This document shows, one piece after another, positions 39,385 to 48,633 of a stretch of 64,000 bases of DNA. The first letter of the stretch is position 1, and every line of letters starts with the position of its first letter. Below the pieces are notes generated by a model that was not told where the DNA came from, ran no database searches, and was given only the letters and a program-made list of their open reading frames with translations. Source of the DNA: Streptomyces solicavernae (GTDB taxonomy: Bacteria; Actinomycetota; Actinomycetes; Streptomycetales; Streptomycetaceae); the NCBI RefSeq assembly GCF_029968095.1, contig NZ_JASCIR010000002.1:248001-312000 (forward strand). Direction: 5' to 3'. The position numbers and the translations under genes are program-made.

Positions 39385-41027
39385 TGCTGCTCCCGTACGT
39401 CGTCGGGCTCTTCGTCGGAGGTCTGGCGCTTGCGCGCGGCGTGGAAGTTCTCGATGGTCACCAGCGGCAGCTGTTTGCCGCCGGAGTCCTGGCCGAACGG
39501 CCCGTCGCCGCCCATGCCGGGGCCGTCCGCGTGGTCGAGCGAGCAGGTGTCCGGGACCGCCGACTCCTCCAGGCGCCGGGCGTCGCCGACGGCCGCGGTG
39601 GGGATGACGTAGCGGTCCTCGTACTTGGCGACGGCGAGCAGCCGGTACATCTCCTCGATCCCGGGCCCGTCCATGCCGACCGCCTCGGCGATCGCGCGAT
39701 CCGGCCGCTCACCGAGGTTGACCGCCCGCATATGGGCGCGCATCGCGGCGAGTTTCGTCAGCGACGACCGTACGGGCCCCACATCGCCCGCAGTGAAGAT
39801 CTCCGCCAGGTACTCCAGGGGGATGCGGAGCGTGTCGATCGCGCCGAACAGGTTGTCCGCGTCCTCCCCGTCGTGCCCGGTCTCGGTGAGCGCGTCCACC
39901 ACCGGGGAGAGCGGCGGGATGTACCAGACCATCGGCATCGTGCGGTACTCCGGGTGCAGCGGGAGCGCCACCTTGTACTTGCTGATCAGCGCGTGCACGG
40001 GGGAGCGGCGGGCCGCCTCCACCCAGTCGTACGGGATCCCGGCCCGCTCGGCCGCCTGCCGCACCCCGGCGTCCTCCGGGTCCAGGAACACGCCCAACTG
40101 GGCCTCGTACAGGGCCTGTTCGTCCTGCGTGGACGCGGCCTCGGTCACCTTGTCCGCGTCGTACAGGATCACCCCGAGATAGCGGAGCCGGCCCACACAC
40201 GTCTCCGAGCAGACCGTCGGCAGGCCCACCTCGACGCGCGGATAGCAGAGCGTGCACTTCTCGGCCTTGCCGGTGGCGTGGTTGAAGTACACCTTCTTGT
40301 ACGGGCAGCCCGTCACGCACTTGCGCCAGCCGCGGCAGCCGTCCTGGTCGACGAGGACGATGCCGTCCTCCGCCCGCTTGTACATCGCCCCGGACGGGCA
40401 GGACGAGACGCAGGACGGGTTGAGGCAGTGCTCGCAGATCCGCGGCAGATAGAACATGAAGGTCTGCTCGAACGCGAACTTGACTTTGTCCGCGGCCTGT
40501 CGGGCCTGCTCGTCGGCCTCGGCCTGCCGAGCCTGCCGGCGGACCTTCTCGACCATCGGGTCAAGGTCGCCGTACTCGGGCGCGCCGCCCAGGTTGTCGT
40601 CCCAGTTCGAGGACCACTCGACCTTCATCGGCTTGCCGTCGATCAGCGAGCGCGGCTCCGCCACCGGGTAGTCGTCGCCGAGCGGGGCGTCGGTGAGGTT
40701 CTTGTAGTCGTACGTCCAGGGCTCGTAGTAGTCCTTGATCTCCGGGAGCTTCGGGTTGGAGAAGATGGAGAGCAGGGACTTGATACGGCCGCCGTTCTTC
40801 AGTTTCAGGGCGCCGCGCCTGTTCAGCTCCCAGCCGCCCCTCCACTTCTCCTGGTCCTCGTAGCGCCGCGGATAGCCCTGGCCCGGGCGGGTCTCGACGT
40901 TGTTGAACCAGACGTACTCCATGCCGTTGCGGTTGGTCCACGCCTGCTTGCAGGTGACCGAGCAGGTGTGGCAGCCGATGCACTTGTCGAGGTTCATGAC
41001 CATCGCGATCTGTGCCATCGGGCGCAT
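39381..41027 (-). CDS. narH: Respiratory nitrate reductase beta subunit NarH
   Basis: 548-aa iron-sulfur electron-transfer subunit on the cytoplasmic side. Four clusters are indicated by CIGCHTCSVTC, CEHCLNPSCVSSCP, CRGWRKCVTGCP (a Trp replaces one Cys, giving the [3Fe-4S] centre) and CTLCYPR...CSETCVGRLRY. The ATG at 41027 forms TGATG with the narG stop. The last 40 residues are charged and extend past the conserved region. The open frame continues far upstream antisense-like through narG; that part is not coding. Confidence 0.96.
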   Translation of the reverse strand: MRPMAQIAMVMNLDKCIGCHTCSVTCKQAWTNRNGMEYVWFNNVETRPGQGYPRRYEDQEKWRGGWELNRRGALKLKNGGRIKSLLSIFSNPKLPEIKDYYEPWTYDYKNLTDAPLGDDYPVAEPRSLIDGKPMKVEWSSNWDDNLGGAPEYGDLDPMVEKVRRQARQAEADEQARQAADKVKFAFEQTFMFYLPRICEHCLNPSCVSSCPSGAMYKRAEDGIVLVDQDGCRGWRKCVTGCPYKKVYFNHATGKAEKCTLCYPRVEVGLPTVCSETCVGRLRYLGVILYDADKVTEAASTQDEQALYEAQLGVFLDPEDAGVRQAAERAGIPYDWVEAARRSPVHALISKYKVALPLHPEYRTMPMVWYIPPLSPVVDALTETGHDGEDADNLFGAIDTLRIPLEYLAEIFTAGDVGPVRSSLTKLAAMRAHMRAVNLGERPDRAIAEAVGMDGPGIEEMYRLLAVAKYEDRYVIPTAAVGDARRLEESAVPDTCSLDHADGPGMGGDGPFGQDSGGKQLPLVTIENFHAARKRQTSDEEPDDVREQQ

Positions 41028-44000
41028 CAGTACTCGACCTCCTGGTTGCGGCGGCGGATGACCGTCACCTCGTCGCGCTGGTTGCCTGTCGGACCCAAGT
41101 AGTTGAAGGCCCAGGAGAGTTGGGCGTAGCCGCCGATGAGGTGGGACGGCTTCATCAGGACCCGGGTCAGGGAGTTGTGGATGCCGCCGCGCTTGCCGGT
41201 GGTCTCCGTCCTCGGCACGTTCACCGTCCGTTCCTGGGCGTGGTGCATGTAGACCGTGCCCTCGGGCATGCGGTGCGAGACGATCGCGCGGGCCACCACC
41301 ACACCGTTGCGGTTGACGGCCTCGATCCAGTCGTTGTCCGCCACGCCGATCGCGGCCGCGTCCTGCGGCGACATCCAGATGCACTGCCCGCCCCGGGACA
41401 GCGACAGCATGAACAGGTTGTCCTGGTACTCGGAGTGGATGGACCACTTGTTGTGCGGGGTCAGATAACGGACCGTGACCTGCTTCTGCCCGTCGGGGCC
41501 CAGCTCCGGTTCCCCGAACAGGCGGTTCATGTCGAGCGGCGGCCGGTACACGGGCAGCGCCTCGCCGAGTTCGTGCATCCAGTCGTGGTCCAGGAAGAAG
41601 TGCTGGCGCCCGGTGAGCGTGTGCCAGGGCTTCAGGTGCTCCGTGTTGAGCGTGAACGCCGTGTAGCGCCGCCCGCCGGACTCGCTGCCCGACCACTCCG
41701 GCGACGTGATCACCGGCACGGGCGCCGCCTGCGTGTCCGCGTACGTGATGCGCTTGCCCTCGGCCTCCGCCGCCAGGTGGGCCATCTCCTGCCCGGTGCG
41801 CTTCTCCAGGGTGTGGAAACCCTGCGTGGCGAGGCGGCCGTTGGTGGTGCCGGACAGGGCGAGGATCGTGTTGCAGGCCTTCACCGCGGTGTCCAGGAGC
41901 GGCCGCCCGTCCGCGGGCCCGCCGCGCGCCCGCCCGTTGCGCTCGCCCAGGTCGTCCACCTCGTGGTCGGGCCGCAGCGCGATGCCCTTCGCGGGCAGGC
42001 CCAACTCCTCGACCAGCGGGCCGAGGGACGCGAACTTGTCGCCGATCGCCGTGTAGTCCCGCTCCACCACCGTCAGGTTCGGCATGGTCTTCCCCGGCAC
42101 CGGTTCGCAGTCCCCGCGCTTCCAGTCCCGTACGACACCTCCCGGCTGGGCCGTCTCGCCCGGGGTGTCGTGCTGCAGCGCGGTGGCCACCAGGTCCTTG
42201 CGTACGCCGAGGTGCGGTGCCGCCAACTCGCTGAGCTTTCGGGCGAGTTGGAGGAACGTCTCGAAGTCGGTGCGCGCCTGCCAGGGCGGGTCGACGGCCG
42301 GGGTGAAGGAGTGCACGTACGGGTGCATGTCCGTGGACGACAGATCGTGCTTCTCGTACCAGGTCGCGGCGGGCAGGACGACATCGCTCAGGAGTGTGGA
42401 CGAGGTCTGCCGGAAGTCCAGGGAGAGCAGCAGGTCGAGCTTGCCCTCGGGCGCCTCCTCGTGCCAGGTCACCTCGCTCGGCCGCTCGTCCGGGCCGGCC
42501 TCCTCGGCGCGCAGCGACGAATGAGTGCCGAGCAGATGCCTGGTGAAGTACTCGGCACCCTTCGCGGACGAGCCGAGCAGGTTGGCCCGCCACAGGGTCA
42601 GCACACGCGGCCAGTTCTCCGGCGCGTCCGGGTCCTCGCAGGCGAACTTGAGGCTGCCGTCCCTGAGTTGGGCGACCGTGTCGGCCACGTCCTGCTCGCC
42701 GAGGTCCAGGGAGTTCCGGTCGAACGTCGGGTACGACGGCATCCAGCCGAGCCGCGCCGACTGCGCCAGGCAGTCCGCCCCGGTCATCCCGTCGAAGCGG
42801 CCCTCGCCCAGCGGCGAGGCGAGCACATCCGCCGCGAAGCGGTCGTAGCGCCACTGGTCGGCGTTGAGGAACCAGTAGGCGGCGCCGATCATCTGCCGCG
42901 GCGGCCGCGACCAGTCGCCCGCGCCCGCGAGCGTCGCCCAGCCGGTGACCGGGCGGCACTTCTCCTGCCCGACATAGTGGGCCCACCCGCCGCCGTTGCG
43001 GCCCTGGCAGCCGGTCAGGGTGAGCAGCGCGAGGAAGCCGCGGTAAATGGTCTCGGAGTGGAACCAGTGGTTGGTGCCCGCGCCCATAAGGATCATGCAG
43101 CGCCCGCGTGACTGCTCGGCGGTCCGCGCGAACTCCCGGGCGATCTTCACGGCCTTCGCCGCCGGTACGGAGGTGTGCGCCTCCTGCCAGCCGGGCGTGC
43201 CGGGCGAGTCGGTGTCCTCGTACGACTGCGGCCACGCGCCGGGCAGGCCCTCGCGGCCCACCCCGTACTGGGCGAGCAGCAGGTCGAAGACCGTGGTGAC
43301 CAGCGGTCCTTCCCGGCCGCCGAGCCGGGTTGCGGGCACACCCCGGGCGAGCACCTCGCCGCGCCCCTGACCGTGCGCCCCGCCGTCCGTGTCGAAGCGG
43401 GGCAGCAGCACCTCGACTCCGGTCGCGAAGTCCTGCCCGTGCAGGGAGAGTTGCGGCGAGACCGAGCCCAGCTGCAGATTCCACTTGCCCTTGCCGGACT
43501 CGGTCCAGCGGAAGCCCAGCGAGCCGTTGGGCACGGCAGGCTGCCCGGTGTTCTCGTCGAGCACGACGGTCTTCCACGCGCCGCCCTCGCCGTCGTCGCC
43601 CAGGTCCGAGGAGCGCAGGAACTTGTCCGGGACGTAGGAGCCGTCCTTCTCCTTGAGCGTCACCAGGAACGGCAGGTCCGTGAACTTGCGGACGTAGTCG
43701 TCGAAGAACTCCGTCTTCCTGTCGACGAAGAACTCCTTGAGGATGACGTGCCCCATCGCGATCGCCAGGGCGCCGTCCGTCCCGGGATGCGGGTGCAGCC
43801 ACTCGTCGGCGAACTTCGCGTTGTCCGCGTAGTCCGGCGCCACGACCACGACCTTCTGGCCCCGGTAGCGTGCCTCGGCCATCCAGTGCGCGTCCGGCGT
43901 CCGCGTCACCGGGACATTCGAACCCCACATCATCAGATAGGCCGCGTCCCACCAGTCACCCGACTCCGGTACGTCGGTCTGGTCGCCGAAGACCTGCGGG

Positions 44001-44704
44001 GAGGCAACGGGGAGGTCCGCGTACCAGTCGTAGAACGACAGCATCGGCGCGCCGATGAGGGAGTGGAAACGGGCGCCCGCCGCGTGCGACACCATCGACA
44101 TCGCCGGAATCGGCGAGAACCCCGCGATCCGGTCGGGGCCGTACTTCCTGATGGTGTGGACATGCGCCGCCGCGACGATCTCAAGCGCCTCGTCCCACGT
44201 CGCCCGCACCAACCCGCCCTTGCCGCGCGCCACTTGGTACGTACGCCGCCGCTCCGCGTCGTCCTGGATGTCCGCCCAGGCGAGCACCGGGTCCTTCCAC
44301 CGCTGCTTCGCCTCGCGGTACAGGTCGAGCAGCACGCCCCGGACGTACGGGTAGCGCACCCGCGTCGGCGAGTACGTGTACCAGGAGAACGCGGCGCCGC
44401 GCGGGCAGCCGCGCGGCTCGTACTCGGGGCGGTCCGGGCCGACCGACGGGTAGTCCGTCTGCTGCGTCTCCCACGTGATGATGCCGTCCTTGACGTACAC
44501 CTTCCAACGGCAGGAACCCGTGCAGTTCACGCCGTGCGTGGAGTTCACCACCTTGTCGTGGCTCCACCGGTCCCGGTAGAACGCGTCCGCCTGCCGGCCG
44601 CCGGACCGCTCGATGCTGTGCAGGTCGGGCGCCGCCTTGCCGCGCCGGAAGAACCTGCCGGCGCGCAGCAGCGCGGCGCCCGGTTCCGTCACATGGTCGG
44701 TCAC
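41027..44704 (-). CDS. narG: Respiratory nitrate reductase alpha subunit NarG
   Basis: 1225-aa catalytic subunit carrying bis-MGD molybdenum and the FS0 [4Fe-4S] cluster; it reduces nitrate to nitrite facing the cytoplasm. The N-terminal HGVNCTGSCRWKV with a later GCPRGAAF forms the His/Cys3 FS0 site. SFYDWYADLPVASPQ and GSNVPVTRTPDAHW surround the Asp that binds Mo. Length and order match Streptomyces NarG. It starts the narGHJI operon. No narK, fnr-like or two-component gene is adjacent in the window. The ATG at 44704 has GGAGC-like sequence upstream. Confidence 0.96.
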   Translation of the reverse strand: MTDHVTEPGAALLRAGRFFRRGKAAPDLHSIERSGGRQADAFYRDRWSHDKVVNSTHGVNCTGSCRWKVYVKDGIITWETQQTDYPSVGPDRPEYEPRGCPRGAAFSWYTYSPTRVRYPYVRGVLLDLYREAKQRWKDPVLAWADIQDDAERRRTYQVARGKGGLVRATWDEALEIVAAAHVHTIRKYGPDRIAGFSPIPAMSMVSHAAGARFHSLIGAPMLSFYDWYADLPVASPQVFGDQTDVPESGDWWDAAYLMMWGSNVPVTRTPDAHWMAEARYRGQKVVVVAPDYADNAKFADEWLHPHPGTDGALAIAMGHVILKEFFVDRKTEFFDDYVRKFTDLPFLVTLKEKDGSYVPDKFLRSSDLGDDGEGGAWKTVVLDENTGQPAVPNGSLGFRWTESGKGKWNLQLGSVSPQLSLHGQDFATGVEVLLPRFDTDGGAHGQGRGEVLARGVPATRLGGREGPLVTTVFDLLLAQYGVGREGLPGAWPQSYEDTDSPGTPGWQEAHTSVPAAKAVKIAREFARTAEQSRGRCMILMGAGTNHWFHSETIYRGFLALLTLTGCQGRNGGGWAHYVGQEKCRPVTGWATLAGAGDWSRPPRQMIGAAYWFLNADQWRYDRFAADVLASPLGEGRFDGMTGADCLAQSARLGWMPSYPTFDRNSLDLGEQDVADTVAQLRDGSLKFACEDPDAPENWPRVLTLWRANLLGSSAKGAEYFTRHLLGTHSSLRAEEAGPDERPSEVTWHEEAPEGKLDLLLSLDFRQTSSTLLSDVVLPAATWYEKHDLSSTDMHPYVHSFTPAVDPPWQARTDFETFLQLARKLSELAAPHLGVRKDLVATALQHDTPGETAQPGGVVRDWKRGDCEPVPGKTMPNLTVVERDYTAIGDKFASLGPLVEELGLPAKGIALRPDHEVDDLGERNGRARGGPADGRPLLDTAVKACNTILALSGTTNGRLATQGFHTLEKRTGQEMAHLAAEAEGKRITYADTQAAPVPVITSPEWSGSESGGRRYTAFTLNTEHLKPWHTLTGRQHFFLDHDWMHELGEALPVYRPPLDMNRLFGEPELGPDGQKQVTVRYLTPHNKWSIHSEYQDNLFMLSLSRGGQCIWMSPQDAAAIGVADNDWIEAVNRNGVVVARAIVSHRMPEGTVYMHHAQERTVNVPRTETTGKRGGIHNSLTRVLMKPSHLIGGYAQLSWAFNYLGPTGNQRDEVTVIRRRNQEVEY

Positions 44705-44893
44705 CGCAGAGCTCCCTCGGAACGTGGGACAACGCCTCCGGCGAACGTAAGCGGGATGCGGGGCGGCTACATCTTCGCGGGGGCCGTCCGGGGCTCGCTT
44801 ACCCCTGACGTAATCGACGGTCCCGACCGCGCCCGGCAGAGTCGTCGTACCGGGCCCGAGCCGATCGTGGCCGCCGACCGAGAGGAACCGATC

Positions 44894-45295
44894 ATGTCGA
44901 CTCCTTCGCTCACCCTGCGCCGCCTCCTCGCCCTCGACGCCGTGGGCACCGGCGCCAACGGCCTTGCCTACACCGCCGCCTCCGGGCCGCTGGGCCGGTT
45001 CCTCGGCGTCGACCCCGGGCTGCTGCTCGCCCTCGGCCTGGGGCTCGCGCTCTACGCGGGCGGCGTCGGGCTGCTCGCCACCAGGTCGAGGCCGCCGGTA
45101 CTCGCCGTGAACGCGGTCGTCGACATCAACGCGGTCTGGGCCGCGCTCAGCCTCGTCGCGCTCGCCGCGTGGCTGGAGCCGAGCGCGGCGGGCGCCGTGT
45201 ACATCACGGTGCAGGCGCTCGTCGTGGCCGCCTTCGCCGTCGCGCAGTACGTGGCCCTGCGGGGCGGGCGGGCCGGGGTGCCGGTCAGGGCATGA
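44894..45295 (+). CDS. Small integral membrane protein, four spans
   Basis: 133 aa with about four transmembrane segments (LLALGLGLALYAGGVGLLA; VVDINAVWAALSLVALAAW; VYITVQALVVAAFAVAQYV) and short loops. No cofactor or catalytic motif is visible. It is divergent from narG (189 bp apart) and its tail overlaps the convergent MmyB-type regulator by 11 bp. The ATG at 44894 has GAGAGGAA upstream. Function unknown. Confidence 0.8.
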   Translation: MSTPSLTLRRLLALDAVGTGANGLAYTAASGPLGRFLGVDPGLLLALGLGLALYAGGVGLLATRSRPPVLAVNAVVDINAVWAALSLVALAAWLEPSAAGAVYITVQALVVAAFAVAQYVALRGGRAGVPVRA

Positions 45296-46106
45296 GCTCC
45301 CGCAGATGCTTGGCCGTCGCCGGGTCGGCCGGGAGCAGCGTCTCCACGGCCAGCTCGGCGACCGTCACGTCCAGCGGCGTGTTGAACGTCGCGATCGACG
45401 ACACGAACGACAGCTGCCGGCCCTGGTGCTCCAGGCGCAGCGGCAGCGCGAAGTACGGCACCGGCGGCTCGTCCGGGTCCGGCCGCTCGCCCGGGTCCGC
45501 CACCGGGTAGGCCGCGACCTCCTCGTACAGCTCGCGCAGCGCGTCCGAGCGGTGCAGGGCGATCTGGTGCTCCATCTGGTCAAGGAGATGCGCCCGCCAC
45601 TCGCCCAGGTTGCGGACCCTCGCGGCCAGGCCCTCCGGGTGCAGGGTGAGGCGCATGACGTTCAGCGGCGGCGCGAGCAGGTGCTCCGGCACGCCGTCGA
45701 GGAGCATCGCCATGCCCCGGTTCGCGGCCACCACGTCGTACCTCGCGTCCACGACCAGGGCCGGGTACGGCTCGTATCCCTGAAGCAGCTGGTCGAGGCC
45801 GGTGCGCAGGGCGTCCAGGGACGGGTCGTCGAGCGGGGTCTCCGGGAAGCGCGGCGCGTACCCGGCGGCAAGGAGCAGCGCGTTCCGCTCCCGCACGGGG
45901 ACGTCCAGGTGGTCGGCGAGGCGCAGCAGGAACTCCTCGCTGGGGCGGGAGCGGCCGGTCTCCACGAAGCTGATGTGCCGGGCCGAGGAGTCGGCGCGCA
46001 GCGCCAGCTCCAGTTGGCTGATGCGGCGCCGCTGCCGCCAGCCGCGCAGGAGCGGGCCGACTCCCTTGTCCCGTACGGCAGTTGGCCTCCGTTGGGTGCT
46101 GGTCAT
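45285..46106 (-). CDS. Helix-turn-helix regulator with MmyB-like ligand-binding domain
   Basis: 273-aa transcription factor. The XRE-type HTH lies about residues 18-75 (RISQLELALRADSSARHISFVETGRSRPS). The C-terminal MmyB-like domain (about 100-270) has WLLDGVPEH-like and PYFALPLRLEH segments and is known in the family to bind a fatty acid. Such genes often control a neighbouring short-chain dehydrogenase; here the closest genes are the membrane protein it overlaps and phhB. The ATG at 46106 gives the standard start. Confidence 0.9.
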   Translation of the reverse strand: MTSTQRRPTAVRDKGVGPLLRGWRQRRRISQLELALRADSSARHISFVETGRSRPSEEFLLRLADHLDVPVRERNALLLAAGYAPRFPETPLDDPSLDALRTGLDQLLQGYEPYPALVVDARYDVVAANRGMAMLLDGVPEHLLAPPLNVMRLTLHPEGLAARVRNLGEWRAHLLDQMEHQIALHRSDALRELYEEVAAYPVADPGERPDPDEPPVPYFALPLRLEHQGRQLSFVSSIATFNTPLDVTVAELAVETLLPADPATAKHLRELMP

Positions 46107-46187
46107 GACAGGACGGTAACCGATCCGGGGCGCGGCGGCTGTGGCAGGCTGACGGCGAGGCCCCGTACGACTTTGAGGAGCACGGCC

Positions 46188-46499
46188 ATGGCACTGGCAC
46201 CGCTGTCGCAGCAGGAGATCGACGACCGGCTCGCGGAGCTGCCCGGCTGGGAGTTCCGGGACGAGAAGCTGCGGCGCACCTACCGCCTCGGCTCGCACTT
46301 CGCGGCGGCGGCGCTGGTGCTGCACATCGCGCAGGTGCAGGACGAGCTGGACCATCACTCGGACCTGACGCTCGGGTACAACAAGGTCGCGCTGTCCGTG
46401 AACACCCACAGCGTGGGCGGGGCGGTCACGGAGAAGGACTTCGGGCTGGCGGGACGGGTGGAGGCGCTGTCCCAGGGGCACGGGGTCAAGGCGACGTGA
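46188..46499 (+). CDS. phhB: 4a-hydroxytetrahydrobiopterin dehydratase (PhhB/DCoH family)
   Basis: 103-aa pterin-4a-carbinolamine dehydratase: dehydrates 4a-hydroxytetrahydrobiopterin after aromatic amino acid hydroxylation. The active-site signature ELDHHSDLTLGYNKV holds the conserved His pair. Full length for the family. The ATG at 46188 follows GAGGAG. No phenylalanine hydroxylase gene is adjacent. Its TGA stop is the first of four reiterated in an 11-bp repeat. Confidence 0.92.
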   Translation: MALAPLSQQEIDDRLAELPGWEFRDEKLRRTYRLGSHFAAAALVLHIAQVQDELDHHSDLTLGYNKVALSVNTHSVGGAVTEKDFGLAGRVEALSQGHGVKAT

Positions 46500-46538
46500 G
46501 GGCGGCATGAGGGCGCCATGAGGGCAACGTGAGGCGGC
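46495..46538 (+). repeat. 11-bp tandem repeat, 4 copies, reiterating a stop codon
   Basis: Units cgtgagggcgg, catgagggcgc, catgagggcaa and cgtgaggcggc at 46495, 46506, 46517 and 46528. The TGA of the first unit terminates phhB; each unit carries another TGA. Confidence 0.93.
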
Positions 46539-46636
46539 GTGCCGGACCTTGCCGGAACCGCAACAGGATTCGCCCGGCACATCCACGTACGCGCACGCTG
46601 GCCCCCGTACACGTACCACCTGAGGGGCGACCACAC

Positions 46637-47581
46637 ATGGGCGATCACCGGCACGGCCACGGCGCGCACGGCCAAAGCACGGATGAGCAGGGCACGCACG
46701 AGCAGGGCACGCACGAGTGCCCCGCGCACGGCCACGCGCACGCGGACGTCGACTGGGCGGAGATGAGCGCGAGCCTGGAGCGGCGGGCCGAGGCGTATGC
46801 GCCGCTGACCGCGCAGATCATCGAGCAGGTACGGGCCGTGCAGCCCCAGCCGCGCCGGATCGTCGACGCGGGCAGCGGCCCCGGCGTCGTGACCTGCGCG
46901 CTCGCCGCCGCCTTCCCGCAGGCCGAGGTCGTCGCCGTGGACGGCACGCAGGCCCTGCTCGACCTGACCGCACGGCGGGCCGAACGCGTGGGGCTCGGCG
47001 ACCGGGTCCGTACCCGCCTCGCCGACCTGCCCGACGGCCTCGCGGACCTCGGCGGGGCGGACGTGATCTGGCTCGGCCTCGCCCTGCACCACCTCGGCGA
47101 CCAGCGCGCCGCGCTCGCCGAGTTCGCCCGGCACCTCGCGCCCGGCGGGGCCCTCGTCCTCCTGGAGGGCGGGCTTCCGGCGCGCTACCTGCCGCGGGAC
47201 ATCGGCATCGGCCGCCCCGGACTGCAGGCCCGGCTCGACGCGGCCCAGGAGACCTGGTTCAACGAGATGCGCGCCGCCCTGCCCGACGCCAAGGACGAGG
47301 TCGAGGACTGGGGCGCGCTGCTCACCGCCGCCGGACTCGCGCACGTCGAGACCCGCACCCATCTGCTCGACCTGCCCGCGCCCGCCTCCGGCACGGTCCG
47401 CGCCCATGTCGCCGACGTCCTCGGGCGACGCGCCGGCGGCCTGCGCGAGGGGCTTGACGCGGACGACGCCGCCACCGTCGGCCGGCTCCTCGACCCGGAC
47501 GACGAGGCGGGCCTCGACCGGCGGCCGGACGTGTTCCTCCTGGCCACCCAGACCGTGCATCTCGGGAAGCGGGCCGCCTGA
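46637..47581 (+). CDS. Class I SAM-dependent methyltransferase with His-rich N-terminus
   Basis: 314 aa. The methyltransferase core is recognised by RRIVDAGSGPGVVTCAL (SAM motif I), VVAVDGTQALLDL and WLGLALHHLGDQ. In front of it is an unusual 37-residue tail with nine histidines and one cysteine (DHRHGHGAH and PAHGHAHAD), partly made by a 15-bp in-frame repeat (HEQGT). The tail looks able to bind Ni, Zn or Co. The ATG at 46637 follows GAGGGG. The substrate is unknown. The TGA stop lies in the first unit of an 18-bp tandem repeat. Confidence 0.88.
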   Translation: MGDHRHGHGAHGQSTDEQGTHEQGTHECPAHGHAHADVDWAEMSASLERRAEAYAPLTAQIIEQVRAVQPQPRRIVDAGSGPGVVTCALAAAFPQAEVVAVDGTQALLDLTARRAERVGLGDRVRTRLADLPDGLADLGGADVIWLGLALHHLGDQRAALAEFARHLAPGGALVLLEGGLPARYLPRDIGIGRPGLQARLDAAQETWFNEMRAALPDAKDEVEDWGALLTAAGLAHVETRTHLLDLPAPASGTVRAHVADVLGRRAGGLREGLDADDAATVGRLLDPDDEAGLDRRPDVFLLATQTVHLGKRAA

Positions 47582-47623
47582 CACGCGCGGGCCCGCTGAC
47601 ACGCGCGGGCCCGCTGACACGCG
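47578..47623 (+). repeat. 18-bp tandem repeat (2.5 copies) containing a stop codon
   Basis: ctgacacgcgcgggcccg at 47578 and 47596, plus ctgacacgcg at 47614. The TGA of the first unit ends the methyltransferase gene. Confidence 0.96.
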
Positions 47624-47626
47624 TAC

Positions 47627-47702
47627 GAGCACGGCGGAGCCGCCGTGCTCCTACGCCGGCGGAGCCGCCGTCCGGAACACCTCCGGGCGGCGGCTCCGCC
47701 GG
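47627..47702. terminator. Double hairpin bidirectional terminator
   Basis: First hairpin: gagcacggcg-gagc-cgccgtgctc (47627-47650, 10-bp perfect stem). Second: a 21-bp stem (47656-47676 with 47682-47702, one G-U pair) and a 5-nt loop acacc. Both lie between the convergent methyltransferase and aldo/keto reductase genes. Confidence 0.85.
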
Positions 47703-47724
47703 TGCCGTGTGCGACTCGGCCGCC

Positions 47725-48558
47725 TCAGACCACGTCGAACGTCGCCGGGTCCGGGCCCAGCCGCTTGCCCTCGTCGAGCGCCGCGATCGCGGTCAGGTCC
47801 TCGTCGTCGAGCTCGAAGCCGAACACGTCGAGGTTCTCCCGGATCCGGGACGGCGTCACGGACTTCGGGATCACCACGTTGCCCAGCTGGAGGTGCCAGC
47901 GCAGCACGACCTGGGCCGGGGTGCGGTCGTGCTTGCGCGCGATCGCCACGATCGTCGGCACGTCGAGCAGGCCCTTGCCCTGGCCGAGCGGCGACCAGGC
48001 CTCGGTCGCGATGCCGCGCCGCGCGTGCGCCGCGCGGGACTCGGACTGCTGCAGCTGCGGGTGCAGCTCGATCTGGTTGAGCGCCGGCACGACCGACGTC
48101 TCGCCGAGCAGCCGCTCCAGGTGCTCGGGCAGGAAGTTCGAGACGCCGATGGCCTTCGCGCGGCCGTCGGCGTAGATCTTCTCGAACGCCTTGTACGTGT
48201 CCACGTACTCGTCCCGGGACGGGAGCGGCCAGTGGATCAGGTACAGGTCGACGTGGTCCAGGCCGAGCTTGTCGAGGGAGGCGTCGAAGGCGCGCAGCGT
48301 CGAGTCGTAGCCCTGGTCGGAGTTCCACAGCTTGGTGGTGACGAACAGCTCGTCACGCGCGATGCCCGACGAGGCGAGCGCCCGGCCCGTGCCCCTCTCG
48401 TTCTCGTACGCGGCGGCCGTGTCGATGCTGCGGTACCCGGCCTCCAGGGCGGTGCCGACCGCGCGCTCCGCCTCGTCGTCCGGCACCTGCCAGACGCCGA
48501 AGCCGAGCTGCGGCATGGCGACGTCGTTGTTGAGGGTGATGGTGGGGACCTTGCTCAC
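47725..48558 (-). CDS. Aldo/keto reductase
   Basis: 277-aa NADPH-dependent oxidoreductase with the TIM-barrel AKR fold. The catalytic tetrad is visible as Asp and Tyr in YRSIDTAAAYENE, Lys in VTTKLWN and His in YLIHWPLP; the cofactor-binding PKSVTPSRIRENL closes the barrel. It resembles the AKR5-type 2,5-diketo-gluconate/methylglyoxal reductases. The GTG at 48558 is the start. It is convergent with the His-rich methyltransferase, separated by a strong double hairpin. Confidence 0.94.
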   Translation of the reverse strand: MSKVPTITLNNDVAMPQLGFGVWQVPDDEAERAVGTALEAGYRSIDTAAAYENERGTGRALASSGIARDELFVTTKLWNSDQGYDSTLRAFDASLDKLGLDHVDLYLIHWPLPSRDEYVDTYKAFEKIYADGRAKAIGVSNFLPEHLERLLGETSVVPALNQIELHPQLQQSESRAAHARRGIATEAWSPLGQGKGLLDVPTIVAIARKHDRTPAQVVLRWHLQLGNVVIPKSVTPSRIRENLDVFGFELDDEDLTAIAALDEGKRLGPDPATFDVV

Positions 48559-48633
48559 GAGCTCTCGATCCTTCGGTGGTGGGTGGTACTCACATCGTCA
48601 ACGATCTCTCCCTGCCGTGCATTCCGGTTCCCG

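Noticed and set aside
39381-43952. A 1523-codon minus-strand frame that appears to fuse narG-region sequence to narH
   Set aside because: The upstream part is an out-of-frame reading of narG without any domain. NarH starts at 41027 with a normal TGATG junction.
44747-44802. 7-bp inverted repeat gtaagcg ... cgcttac upstream of narG
   Set aside because: Short arms 42 bp apart are easily found by chance, and no link to a known nitrate regulator site is visible.
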